Both the position numbers and the translations under genes were made by a program. 18,725 bases of DNA. It comes from Candidatus Shapirobacteria bacterium (lineage in GTDB: Bacteria > Patescibacteriota > Microgenomatia > UBA12405). The notes beneath the pieces were generated by a model that worked only from the letters and a program-made list of their open reading frames with translations, did not search any database and was not told the DNA's origin. Below, one piece after another: positions 7,252 to 13,277 of this stretch (position 1 is the first letter of the stretch; each line of letters opens with the position of its first letter). The DNA is taken from the NCBI GenBank assembly GCA_009885205.1, contig VFLE01000172.1:1-18725 (forward strand), in the 5' to 3' direction.

Positions 7252-7515
7252 ATGAATTACATTTCAACGACTGGTTTACGAACACAATCGAGTGAATTAA
7301 TCGATATGCTACTTGCTGGTAGATCTGTAGATTTAATGTACAGGTCTAAAAGAGTGGCCAAGATGGTGCCTGATTTGATGATAAAAAAAAATAAGGTGAA
7401 TAGACTTTCTAGTTTTGTTAAAAAATATTCGGGAATCAAGGGTTTAACTCAAGAAGTAGCGATCAAAAATTATCATGATCATATGATGGAAAAATATGGT
7501 AAAAACTTACTTTGA
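7252..7515 (+). CDS. Phd/YefM-like antitoxin
   Basis: 87 residues. The N-terminal half, ISTTGLRTQSSELIDMLLAGRSVDLMYRSKRVAKMVP, follows the Phd pattern (is.tel....sel.d.l..g..v.l.+.gk.vA.lvp), which forms the DNA-binding dimer domain. The C-terminal half (about 45-87) would be the flexible toxin-neutralising tail. It overlaps the PIN-domain gene by 20 bases, the usual antitoxin-first arrangement. The palindromic promoter upstream supports autoregulation. The family call comes from the pattern and the context together. Confidence 0.72.
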   Translation: MNYISTTGLRTQSSELIDMLLAGRSVDLMYRSKRVAKMVPDLMIKKNKVNRLSSFVKKYSGIKGLTQEVAIKNYHDHMMEKYGKNLL

Positions 7516-7861
7516 CATTAATGTATTGGTTGATTTGATTGGAGATAGAAAACATGATTTTTGGTCGATGGTAAAGAACCATCAGATTTTTACTTCAACA
7601 TTGGCAATACATATTTTGATGTATGTTTCCAAATTTAAAGTTCCAAATGAGATGATTGTCGACTTAATAAAAAATATAATAATTATCGATTTTGTTGAAC
7701 AAATGATGGAAAAGGCAATGATTGGTCCTACGGATGATTTTGAAGATAATGTTCAGTTGCATTCGGCAGTTGAAGCTGATTGTGATTATTTCTTAACTTT
7801 AGACAAAAAGCTTTTAAATATGAAATATTTTGGAAAAATGGAGATTATTGATCAGATATAA
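7496..7861 (+). CDS. PIN-domain toxin (VapC-like ribonuclease)
   Basis: 121 residues, typical for single-domain PIN toxins (~120-140). The first catalytic Asp is in TYFDINVLVDL (D7). The middle has FTSTLAIHILMYVSK, where classical VapC has an acidic residue near this position and here a His appears; this 'sihi..Y' variant occurs in a known PIN subgroup. The C-terminal acidic cluster is TDDFEDNVQLHSAVEADCDYF with LTLDKKLL (about residues 81-110). PIN toxins cleave RNA with bound metal ions. It overlaps the antitoxin gene and ends 2 bases before a second Phd-like gene. Confidence 0.8.
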   Translation: MVKTYFDINVLVDLIGDRKHDFWSMVKNHQIFTSTLAIHILMYVSKFKVPNEMIVDLIKNIIIIDFVEQMMEKAMIGPTDDFEDNVQLHSAVEADCDYFLTLDKKLLNMKYFGKMEIIDQI

Positions 7862-7863
7862 AT

Positions 7864-8004
7864 ATGGAAACAATAACTTTATCAGCAACTTATATTTATA
7901 GACATTTTTATGAAGTGTTAAATCGAGTAATTAAGCGTGAAATTATTGTAAACATTAAATATAAGGGTGAAATTTGTGCTATACTTCAGCCACATAATAT
8001 ATGA
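7864..8004 (+). CDS. Tiny second Phd-like antitoxin
   Basis: 46 residues from ATG 7864. METITLSATYIYRHFYEVLN then RVIKREIIVNIKYKGEICAI and LQPHNI match the Phd N-terminal domain closely (SAT...+.FyEvLnrV......v.+.G..cAil.P). The toxin-binding tail is absent. It follows the PIN gene by 2 bases, giving antitoxin-toxin-antitoxin order. It could be an orphan antitoxin, an extra DNA-binding repressor of the operon, or the remnant of another module whose toxin is lost. Its stop overlaps the ATG of the Cys leader peptide (ATGA, 8001-8004). Confidence 0.68.
   Translation: METITLSATYIYRHFYEVLNRVIKREIIVNIKYKGEICAILQPHNI
7977..7985 (+). promoter_or_regulatory. Candidate extended -10 promoter for the cysS leader
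   Basis: TGCTATACT fits the TGnTATAAT extended -10 pattern with one mismatch. Transcription would start near 7992, about 9 bases before the leader ATG. It lies inside the small Phd-like gene. No good -35 is seen. Confidence 0.4.
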
Positions 8005-8048
8005 AAATATCGAATTATTTTGAATTGATTTGTTGTACCTCCTGTTAA
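8001..8048 (+). CDS. Cysteine-codon leader peptide of cysS
   Basis: 15 codons: MKISNYFELICCTSC, then TAA. Three of the last five residues are Cys (TGT TGT ACC TCC TGT). The ATG overlaps the stop of the Phd-like gene, so it could be translated by coupling, or from the extended -10 upstream. It lies directly before mutually exclusive hairpins and the cysteinyl-tRNA synthetase gene. Its content and position are those of an attenuation leader peptide. Expression is inferred, not shown. Confidence 0.65.
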   Translation: MKISNYFELICCTSC

Positions 8049-8098
8049 AAGGAGACTTTGATGTATTTTAAGCCTCCACAGTTGGAGGTTATTTTTTT
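8037..8098 (+). promoter_or_regulatory. Attenuator with competing hairpins upstream of cysS
   Basis: Segment 1 CTCCT (8039-8043) pairs with segment 2 AGGAG (8050-8054). Segment 2, extended GGAGACTT (8051-8058), can instead pair with segment 3 AAGCCTCC (8070-8077), 7 of 8 bases paired. Segment 3 AGCCTCCA (8071-8078) pairs with segment 4 TGGAGGTT (8083-8090) to form a terminator. Stalling at the Cys codons 8031-8036 would cover segment 1 and free 2 to pair with 3, allowing read-through into cysS. Confidence 0.65.
8071..8098 (+). terminator. Rho-independent terminator (attenuator arm)
   Basis: 8-bp stem AGCCTCCA/TGGAGGTT with a CAGT loop and T7 (8092-8098). It sits 24 bases before cysS, so it must be conditional or serve as the end of the toxin-antitoxin operon. 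Confidence 0.8.
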
Positions 8099-8110
8099 AT
8101 TAATTTAGAT

Positions 8111-8116
8111 TAAAAT
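8111..8116 (+). promoter_or_regulatory. Candidate -10 box for cysS
   Basis: TAAAAT ends 7 bases before ATG 8123, matching the leaderless spacing seen elsewhere in the window. The -35 region is a T-run without a good match. If active, it would partly bypass the attenuator. Confidence 0.4.
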
Positions 8117-8122
8117 AGAGTT

Positions 8123-9502
8123 ATGCAGAAAATATTTTTATATAACACAGCCACCAGAAAAAAAGAGGAATTAAAACCAATTGTTGAGGGGAAAGTTGGA
8201 ATATATTCGTGTGGGCCGACAGTTTATTGGAGTCCACATGTGGGAAATATGTACGCGTACTTGTTTAATGATGTTTTAGTAAGGTCATTGAGGTATTTGG
8301 ATTATGAAGTAAAACAGGTGATGAATATAACGGATGTAGGAGAATTGAGTGATAGTGGTGAAGATAAGATGGAAAAAGGGGCAAAAAGGGAAGGGTTAAG
8401 TGTTTGGGATGTGGCTAGGAAGTACGAAAAAGAATTTTTTGAAAGTAGTGAATTATTGAATATCACTAAACCAAATGTTGTTTGTCGAGCAACTGAGTAT
8501 ATTGCGGAACAAATCGAGTTGATTAAAAAGATAGAGATTAATGGTTTTGCTTATTTAATTGATGATGGTTTGTATTTTGATACTAGTAAATTTGCTGATT
8601 ATGCTAAATTTGCCAATTTGAAATTGGATAAATTGATTGATACTGATAGAGAAGAAATTAGCAGTTTTAAAAAAAATAAAAGTGATTTTGCTTTGTGGAA
8701 ACTTACACCAAAAGATGGGAAAAGAGAGATGGAGTGGGACTCGCCTTGGGGAAAGGGATTTCCAGGTTGGCATATAGAATGTACGGCCATGTCAACTAAA
8801 CATTTGGGTGATGTTTTTGATATTCATACTGGTGGAATTGATCATATACCAGTTCATCATACAAATGAAATTGCTCAAGGGTATGGTGCATTTGGTCGAC
8901 AAACTGCAAATTATTGGGTACATAATGCATGGTTAACTGGGAAAGGTGGTCGAAAAATGTCAAAGTCGGCTGGTGATATTGTTACTATGCAAGAATTAAA
9001 ATCTATGGGAATTGAGCCCCTAGTTTATCGATATATGTTTTTGAACTCGCATTATCGAAATGGAATGGAATTTTCGATTGATGGCTTGAAAAATACAATT
9101 AAATCATACGAGAAGTTACAAAATGGCGTGGCTCATTTACCCGATGGGGGAGTTGTAAATGAAAAATATCAACAGAAATTTATAAATTATATTTCTGATG
9201 ACTTGGCAATCCCGCAGGTTATGGCCTTAGTTTGGGGATTATTAAAAGATACCGAAATTGGTGATGCTGATAAAAAAGCGACTATTTTGGATTTTGATAG
9301 AGTGTTGGGATTAGATTTGGGAAAAGTCACCGAAGAAATAATCCCTGAGGAGATATTAAAATTGTCTCAAGAGAGGATTGAAGCCAAGAATGCAAAAGAC
9401 TGGGTAAAAGCCGACGAATTACGAGAAAAAATCAAATCTCTAGGATATCTAGTTGAAGATTTTAAAAATGATTGTAAAATAAGAAAGCTTGTGTTAAGCT
9501 AA
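8123..9502 (+). CDS. cysS: Cysteinyl-tRNA synthetase
   Basis: 459 residues, the usual length (~460). Class I signature: SCGPTVYWSPHVGNMYAY (the HIGH motif appears as HVGN; the Cys is a zinc ligand). KMSKS occurs as GRKMSKSAGDIVTM. Further family marks are FPGWHIECTAMS (zinc Cys) and HTGGIDHIPVHHTNEIAQ (zinc His region). The C-terminal helical DALR-like domain is shortened, ending EKIKSLGYLVEDF and a basic tail. It charges tRNA-Cys with cysteine in the cytoplasm. The upstream Cys leader and attenuator suggest it is controlled by charged tRNA-Cys supply. rpsF follows after 8 bases. Confidence 0.96.
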   Translation: MQKIFLYNTATRKKEELKPIVEGKVGIYSCGPTVYWSPHVGNMYAYLFNDVLVRSLRYLDYEVKQVMNITDVGELSDSGEDKMEKGAKREGLSVWDVARKYEKEFFESSELLNITKPNVVCRATEYIAEQIELIKKIEINGFAYLIDDGLYFDTSKFADYAKFANLKLDKLIDTDREEISSFKKNKSDFALWKLTPKDGKREMEWDSPWGKGFPGWHIECTAMSTKHLGDVFDIHTGGIDHIPVHHTNEIAQGYGAFGRQTANYWVHNAWLTGKGGRKMSKSAGDIVTMQELKSMGIEPLVYRYMFLNSHYRNGMEFSIDGLKNTIKSYEKLQNGVAHLPDGGVVNEKYQQKFINYISDDLAIPQVMALVWGLLKDTEIGDADKKATILDFDRVLGLDLGKVTEEIIPEEILKLSQERIEAKNAKDWVKADELREKIKSLGYLVEDFKNDCKIRKLVLS

Positions 9503-9510
9503 AAGACTTT

Positions 9511-9798
9511 ATGAATAGTAACTTTATATATGAGGTAACGGTGGTATTTGCCCCCAAGACCGAAGAAAAATCAATTGAAACTGTTTTTTCTAAATTAGAA
9601 GCCCTGTGGATTGCGGCGACAGTAGAAAAAAAGGACCATTTGGGTGCCAAAGATTTGGCTTATGCTATAAAAGGCCATAAAAAAGGTGATTTTTGGATAT
9701 TAAAAATTACTAATGACAAGACTTTAAAGTTGAACGAAATTAATTTATTTTTAAATCGTGAACCATCGGTTATTCGTTATTTAGTTATAAAAAAATAA
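9511..9798 (+). CDS. rpsF: Small ribosomal subunit protein bS6
   Basis: 95 residues, normal for bS6. It opens with the family pattern YEVTVVFAPKTEEKSIETV, then a central Lys-rich helix and strand (GAKDLAYAIKGHKKGDFWILKI, the 'L.kkrLAYpIk....g.y....f' segment) and ends NREPSVIRYLVIKK ('L.....vlRyl.vk'). bS6 binds bS18 on the 30S platform. It heads the conserved rpsF-ssb-rpsR order, with ssb starting 1 base after its stop, so co-expression is very likely. Confidence 0.92.
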   Translation: MNSNFIYEVTVVFAPKTEEKSIETVFSKLEALWIAATVEKKDHLGAKDLAYAIKGHKKGDFWILKITNDKTLKLNEINLFLNREPSVIRYLVIKK

Positions 9799-9799
9799 T

Positions 9800-10297
9800 A
9801 TGCCTAGTCGTTGTTTGAACAGAGTGTTATTAATAGGAAACCTAACTCGTGATCCTGAGTTACGTTATACACCAGGTAATATGGCGGTGGTGTCTTTTGG
9901 ACTGGCCACTAATCGGGTTTGGGTGACCAAACAAGGGGAGAGAAAGGAAGATGCTCAGTTTCATCGAATTGTGGCTTGGAATAAATTGGCAGAACTATGT
10001 TCGCAATTATTGTCAAAGGGTAGACGTATTTATGTAGAGGGTCGAATTCAATATCGAGAAATTGTCGATGTCAATAATTTACGAAAGCAAGTGTCAGAAA
10101 TTATAATTGATGACATGATAATTTTGGATAATAAAAATTTGGGTGGTGGGAGTTATTCAAACAATAATGGTGATATGGGACAGGCAAATTTGGGTCAGTC
10201 GGATGTGGTGCCAGAATCGGATATGCCGGTGGCGGGAGAGATGATTGAAGATGTGGTAATACCTGACGATTTAAGTGTTGAAATTCCAGGCGAATAA
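9800..10297 (+). CDS. ssb: Single-stranded DNA-binding protein
   Basis: 165 residues. OB-fold with standard marks: LNRVLLIGNLTRDPELRYTP, VSFGLATNRVW, AQFHRIVAWNKLAELCSQLL, KGRRIYVEGRIQYREI (about residues 5-90). The C-terminal third is Gly/Asn/Gln-rich (GGGSYSNNNGDMGQAN), as expected for a disordered linker. The acidic tip ends DDLSVEIPGE instead of the canonical DDDIPF, so the usual protein-docking hexapeptide is altered. SSB protects single-stranded DNA during replication and repair. It is embedded between rpsF and rpsR. Confidence 0.95.
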   Translation: MPSRCLNRVLLIGNLTRDPELRYTPGNMAVVSFGLATNRVWVTKQGERKEDAQFHRIVAWNKLAELCSQLLSKGRRIYVEGRIQYREIVDVNNLRKQVSEIIIDDMIILDNKNLGGGSYSNNNGDMGQANLGQSDVVPESDMPVAGEMIEDVVIPDDLSVEIPGE

Positions 10298-10301
10298 AAA
10301 T

Positions 10302-10559
10302 ATGAAAAAAAATAAAAGAGGTAAAGATAAATTTAAAATACCAACTAAAGGTAGGGGAAAAGAATGTTTTTGGTGTAAAGAGAAAAAGTCGCCGACTTGG
10401 CAAGATTATGAAAAAATGGGTGATTTTTTGTCGGTTAGGTCTCGGATATTGTCAGCCCCAATTTCGGGAATATGTATGAAACATCAACGTCAGTTGGCCA
10501 GTGCTATCAAACAGGCTCGTCATTTGGCTTTGTTGTCGTTTACGACAATGGCAGAATAA
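10302..10559 (+). CDS. rpsR: Small ribosomal subunit protein bS18 (zinc-binding type)
   Basis: 85 residues from ATG 10302. A longer frame from 10275 would overlap ssb and add a non-family N-terminus, so it is rejected. A basic tail precedes CFWCKEKKSPTWQDYEKMGD, then FLSVRSRILSAPISGICMKH and QRQLASAIKQARHLALLSF. The last part is the highly conserved bS18 core ('i.pr..tG.c.khQr.la.aIKrAR..alLpf'). C-x2-C plus GIC suggests the zinc-ribbon (C+) form. It starts 4 bases after the ssb stop. Confidence 0.93.
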   Translation: MKKNKRGKDKFKIPTKGRGKECFWCKEKKSPTWQDYEKMGDFLSVRSRILSAPISGICMKHQRQLASAIKQARHLALLSFTTMAE

Positions 10560-10561
10560 AA

Positions 10562-10984
10562 ATGGGTTCCATCGTTAATTTTTTTGCTAGTGGTAGTATT
10601 CAAAGTGCTGAAACTTTTGGAACTAATATTTTGCGTAATTTTCCTATTGATGTAGCTTTATCTTCACGAGAAAGATATTTATTGGAGAATGGAATTAGAG
10701 CCAGTTGTATGAGTAAAGTTACTGGTGTGTGTTTAAGAGGGAGATTTATATCAAGTACGTACATAGGTTGGAAATTTATAGAAGCGGATGATTTGATACA
10801 TCGTAAAGCCCGGGATATAAATGATGAATTGTCTGATCTAAATGCTATTTTGTGTGCAGGTGGTGAACATATTAGGCCTGTTTTGGAATTGGCTCATTTA
10901 ACATCTTCTGTAGCAATACGTGGAAACGTGAAATTAGTTCCAGCGATTGTAAGAAATTGGGAAGATAGATATAGAAAAATATAG
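10562..10984 (+). CDS. Protein of unknown function
   Basis: 140 residues from ATG 10562, 2 bases after the rpsR stop. The frame is open back to 10472 but that would overlap rpsR by 88 bases, so the shorter start is chosen. I do not recognise a family. No signal peptide or membrane helix. It begins MGSIVNFFASGSIQSAETFG and contains DVALSSRERYLLENGIRASC, a helix-rich middle (HRKARDINDELSDLNAILC) and AGGEHIRPVLELAHLTSSVA near the end. Four Cys are scattered without a clear pairing pattern. Its position at the end of rpsF-ssb-rpsR suggests it shares their transcript. Confidence 0.6.
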   Translation: MGSIVNFFASGSIQSAETFGTNILRNFPIDVALSSRERYLLENGIRASCMSKVTGVCLRGRFISSTYIGWKFIEADDLIHRKARDINDELSDLNAILCAGGEHIRPVLELAHLTSSVAIRGNVKLVPAIVRNWEDRYRKI

Positions 10985-10995
10985 TAGAATAGGTA

Positions 10996-11724
10996 ATGAA
11001 AATTGGATGGAGTATAAAAATTCCGGCTGGAGCCAAACTAAAAATAAAAGATGGTGAATCGGTTAAAGCTGGAGATAAAATTTATGAATATCGTTTGGAA
11101 AAAATAGAGAGATTGCCCTTGGTGGGATGGCAAAATTTGGGGATAGACCAAAGAAAAACTATTTTGCAAAATATTTTAAAAAGAAATTTAGTAAAAGATG
11201 AAGTTTTGGGTAAAAATGGTTGGTTTTCTCATATCGTTTTGAAATCACCGGGAACAGGAAAATGTTTGGGGGTAGATGAATTTGGAAACATAGAACTAGA
11301 GACAGAAAAAGAAGAAATATTTTTAGCGCCAATATCAACAAAAAAAGTTAGGATAGAAGAACATAAAGTGGTCTTTGAACTAAAGGGAATTGAATTTGAG
11401 GCTAGTGGAATTAATCAAGGTAAAGCTTGGGGTAATTTTGAGTTGGTTTTAATAAATGATTTGGAGCAAGTAGGTAGTTTCCAAAAAGGCCAGGTGGTGG
11501 CAGTGGAAAATAGTTTAGAGACGGCTACCAAGGCGGAGGCGATTGGGGTAGTTGGTTTGATTTTGGTAGATTTTGATAAAGTTAAAGAATTTGAGGATAG
11601 TGATATCCCAGTAGTACTGATGGAAAAATCTGAAATAGAAAAATTAATTAAATATGTAGATGGCAAGCTCGCAAAAATTTGGCTAAATGCTACCGCTTCT
11701 AAGGTTTTAGTAATTAAATTCTAA
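10996..11724 (+). CDS. Unknown protein with barrel-sandwich (lipoyl-like) N-terminal motif
   Basis: 242 residues. The N-terminus IKIPAGAKLKIKDGESVKAG then DKIYEY resembles barrel-sandwich hybrid folds ('p.G..l.vk.Gd.Vk.Gd.la'). A second similar motif follows (FSHIVLKSPGTGKCLGVDEF). The C-terminal half (about 130-242) contains LVLINDLEQVGSFQKGQVVA, GVVGLILVDFDKVKEF and DIPVVLMEKSEIEKL, a Rossmann-like alternation of strands and helices. No catalytic motif is evident and there is no Lys in a lipoyl-attachment MKM context. TAGAAT (10985-10990) ends 6 bases before the ATG, hinting at its own start of transcription. Its stop TAA (11722-11724) lies in a hairpin arm that was split by the IS30 element 3 bases downstream. 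Confidence 0.6.
   Translation: MKIGWSIKIPAGAKLKIKDGESVKAGDKIYEYRLEKIERLPLVGWQNLGIDQRKTILQNILKRNLVKDEVLGKNGWFSHIVLKSPGTGKCLGVDEFGNIELETEKEEIFLAPISTKKVRIEEHKVVFELKGIEFEASGINQGKAWGNFELVLINDLEQVGSFQKGQVVAVENSLETATKAEAIGVVGLILVDFDKVKEFEDSDIPVVLMEKSEIEKLIKYVDGKLAKIWLNATASKVLVIKF
11717..11723 (+). terminator. Left arm of a terminator hairpin interrupted by IS30
   Basis: AATTCTA here and TAGAATT at 12756-12762 become a 7-bp stem with loop AAACAC once the IS30 element and one copy of the AC duplication are removed. T5 follows at 12767-12771. The hairpin would have ended the 10996-11724 transcript. Confidence 0.5.
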
Positions 11725-11727
11725 AAC

Positions 11728-11740
11728 GAATCCGAACACC
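11728..11740 (+). repeat. IS30 left inverted repeat
   Basis: GAATCCGAACACC, exact reverse complement of 12739-12751. Identity falls off beyond base 13. Confidence 0.9.
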
Positions 11741-11756
11741 TGATTTAAAATCAGGT
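11738..11756 (+). promoter_or_regulatory. Palindrome immediately before the transposase start
   Basis: ACCTGATTT-A-AAATCAGGT, 9-bp arms, ending one base before ATG 11757. TAAAAT (11746-11751) inside it could be the -10. As RNA in transcripts entering from outside it would fold against the start codon and limit transposase translation; as DNA it could be an operator. Confidence 0.6.
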
Positions 11757-12758
11757 ATGAATAAAAGAAAAAAGATAGATGGAGTTGAGAGAGATAAAAT
11801 CTCAGTTTTACTGGCTTCGGGAGCTTCTCTGCATATGATTTCAAGAGAGCTTAATCGGAGTGTTTCTAGTATCCATGATGAGATAAAGCGGAATAGTGTC
11901 AAAGGTGAATACCAGGCCATTAAGGCACATGAATTAAGTCTCAAAAGAAATAGAAAAAGTAGAAAAAACAATCCACTTAAAAATCCCCAAATCTACAGTT
12001 ATGTTTATGACAAATTAAGGTGTGGTTGGAGTCCACAACAAATAGCCGGTAGATTAAAAAGAGACAACAATAATCAGACAGTAATTTGTCATGAAACCAT
12101 TTATCACTACATCTATAGTGATGAGGGAAAGACAAAAGAACTACACGAATATTTAGTTCGACAACACAGGAAAAGAAGACATTGGTATAGTCGAAATCAA
12201 TATCAAAGAGGAATATTCAATCGTGTAAGTATTGCCCAAAGACCAGAAGAAATTAATGATAGATCAGTGTTTGGACACTGGGAAACAGATGTGGTTGAGG
12301 GCAAAGCTCACAAGGGTGGTATTCAATCAATGTTGGAAAGAAAAACCAGACTTTATCTTGCTAAATTGTTAGTCAACATTGATTCCGAATATGGACACAA
12401 AGCTCAAGTAGAGATGTTAGTCGACCTACCAATTTGGGCAAGATTATCAGTCACACTGGACAATGGAAAAGAGAATTTTAATCATCATAAATTAACTCGA
12501 GATTATGGAATTAAAACCTACTTTTGTGACCCACATTGTCCCTGGCAAAAAGGATCAAATGAAAACCATAATGGAGTCCTCAGACGATACATTCCAAAGA
12601 AAACTGACCTAACAAAAGTCAGCCAATTTGAATTAGATTCAATAGTTGAAGAGATAAATAGTAGACCAAGAAAATGCCTCGATTATGAGACCCCTATCGA
12701 GGCATTTAAAAGAGAGTTAAAATGTTATCAATTAGAAGGGTGTTCGGATTCACACTAG
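11757..12758 (+). CDS. IS30-family transposase
   Basis: 333 residues, typical for IS30. The N-terminal HTH has GASLHMISRELNRSVSSIHD. The second region CGWSPQQIAGRLKRD then CHETIYHYIYSDEGK is an IS30 hallmark. The DDE catalytic core is intact: D in FGHWETDVVEG (about residue 178), D in LDNGKENFNHH (about 239) and E in KGSNENHNGVLRRYIPK (about 272). The stop codon TAG (12756-12758) lies outside the right inverted repeat, so the last residues (S-H) and the stop are read from target DNA. This would make the C-terminus depend on the insertion site. Confidence 0.95.
   Translation: MNKRKKIDGVERDKISVLLASGASLHMISRELNRSVSSIHDEIKRNSVKGEYQAIKAHELSLKRNRKSRKNNPLKNPQIYSYVYDKLRCGWSPQQIAGRLKRDNNNQTVICHETIYHYIYSDEGKTKELHEYLVRQHRKRRHWYSRNQYQRGIFNRVSIAQRPEEINDRSVFGHWETDVVEGKAHKGGIQSMLERKTRLYLAKLLVNIDSEYGHKAQVEMLVDLPIWARLSVTLDNGKENFNHHKLTRDYGIKTYFCDPHCPWQKGSNENHNGVLRRYIPKKTDLTKVSQFELDSIVEEINSRPRKCLDYETPIEAFKRELKCYQLEGCSDSH
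12739..12751 (+). repeat. IS30 right inverted repeat
   Basis: GGTGTTCGGATTC, pairing with 11728-11740. It lies within the last codons of the transposase frame. Confidence 0.9.
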
Positions 12759-12771
12759 AATTCACCTTTTT
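12756..12771 (+). terminator. Right arm and T-tract of the interrupted terminator
   Basis: TAGAATT (12756-12762), then CACC and T5 (12767-12771). It is the partner of AATTCTA at 11717-11723, now 1 kb away, so termination there is probably lost. Confidence 0.5.
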
Positions 12772-12773
12772 GC

Positions 12774-12779
12774 TAAAAT
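12774..12779 (+). promoter_or_regulatory. -10 box for the hibernation factor gene
   Basis: TAAAAT ends 7 bases before ATG 12786, giving a leaderless start. The -35 position (about 12751-12756) spans the IS30 junction, so the insertion may have changed promoter strength. Confidence 0.45.
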
Positions 12780-12785
12780 CAACTA

Positions 12786-13082
12786 ATGAACATTCAAATC
12801 ATCGCTGACAATCTTATCCTCTCAGCTGGTAACCGTCTTCTAATCGATGAAAAAATCAATCATCATCTCGAAAAACTTCTCTCTCATTATTCTCCCGAAC
12901 AAAAAATTGCTTCTGTCAAAGTCGAAAAAAATAAATATGAAAAATACACCATCAATTTTGACATGAACCTGCCAGGCAAAGAAAATATATATGCGGAAAC
13001 TTCACACATTATCTTTGAATCAGCCCTCGTTGACCTTATTGAAGCAGTTGAGAAACAAATCAAGAAATCTAAACAGAACTAA
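12786..13082 (+). CDS. hpf: Ribosome hibernation promoting factor / RaiA family
   Basis: 98 residues, matching the short HPF form (~95). It starts MNIQIIADNLILSAGNRLLI, the family's 'i.g.n..lt.al..yv..k' region, followed by the helix KINHHLEKLLSHY, the strand IASVKVEKNKYEKYTINFDM and a second helix DLIEAVEKQIKKSK. The family binds the 30S decoding region and silences ribosomes in stress. No long-form C-terminal dimerisation domain is present. It is the first gene right of the IS30 element, in the C-rich part of the window, and rpmG follows after 15 bases. Confidence 0.85.
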   Translation: MNIQIIADNLILSAGNRLLIDEKINHHLEKLLSHYSPEQKIASVKVEKNKYEKYTINFDMNLPGKENIYAETSHIIFESALVDLIEAVEKQIKKSKQN

Positions 13083-13084
13083 GT

Positions 13085-13090
13085 TATAAT
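13085..13090 (+). promoter_or_regulatory. -10 box for rpmG
   Basis: TATAAT, 7 bases between its end and ATG 13098, consistent with a leaderless or one-base leader transcript. No clear -35. Confidence 0.5.
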
Positions 13091-13097
13091 ACCCTCT

Positions 13098-13277
13098 ATG
13101 GCAAAAGCAAAAAAAACTCCTCGTATCCTTATCGCCCTTCTTTGTGGCATTTGTGGTGCTCAAAACTATCTGTCGGAAAAAAACAAGATGAATACTCCAG
13201 ACAAGCTCAAATTCACCAAGTATTGTCGTTGGTGCAAGAAAAAATCCGAGCACAAAGAAAGCACTAAACTAAAATAA
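13098..13277 (+). CDS. rpmG: Large ribosomal subunit protein bL33 (zinc type)
   Basis: 59 residues, start MAKAKKTPRILIALLCGICG, then AQNYLSEKNKMNTPDKLKFT and KYCRWCKKKSEHKES. Two C-x2-C pairs (CGIC, CRWC), the NYLSEKNKMNTPDKL core ('nY.teKNkrntp.kLelkKyCp.C') and the length identify bL33 of the zinc-binding form. It lies on the 50S subunit near the E site. The stop TAA (13275-13277) shares one base with the ATG of the radical SAM gene (TAATG), so the two are translationally coupled. Confidence 0.9.
   Translation: MAKAKKTPRILIALLCGICGAQNYLSEKNKMNTPDKLKFTKYCRWCKKKSEHKESTKLK

Larger units (their letters stand above)
11728..12751 (+). mobile_element. IS30-family insertion sequence (1024 bp)
   Basis: 13-bp perfect terminal inverted repeats GAATCCGAACACC (11728-11740) and GGTGTTCGGATTC (12739-12751), with a 2-bp AC duplication on each side (11726-11727, 12752-12753). 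Length, short duplication and the DDE transposase fit the IS30 family. The ends and the reading frame are intact, so it may still be active. Confidence 0.88.

Noticed and set aside
8030..8100. T-box riboswitch before cysS
   Set aside because: I see no T-box core (AGGGUGG-type sequence) and the leader is too short; the Cys-codon leader explains the structure better.
8061..8108. Second short frame (MYFKPPQLEVIFLLI) after AAGGAG
   Set aside because: It has good Shine-Dalgarno spacing, but it runs through the terminator stem and T-tract, so its sequence is explained by the RNA structure; kept only as a possibility.
10275..10301. Longer start for rpsR
   Set aside because: The added residues overlap ssb and do not fit bS18; ATG 10302 is preferred.
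10472..10561. Upstream extension of the 10562 gene
   Set aside because: It would overlap the conserved end of rpsR by 88 bases; an ATG lies 2 bases after the rpsR stop.
11728..12751. IS30-mediated inversion as the cause of the skew switch
   Set aside because: The 2-bp AC duplication and the restored hairpin across the element point to simple insertion into continuous DNA.
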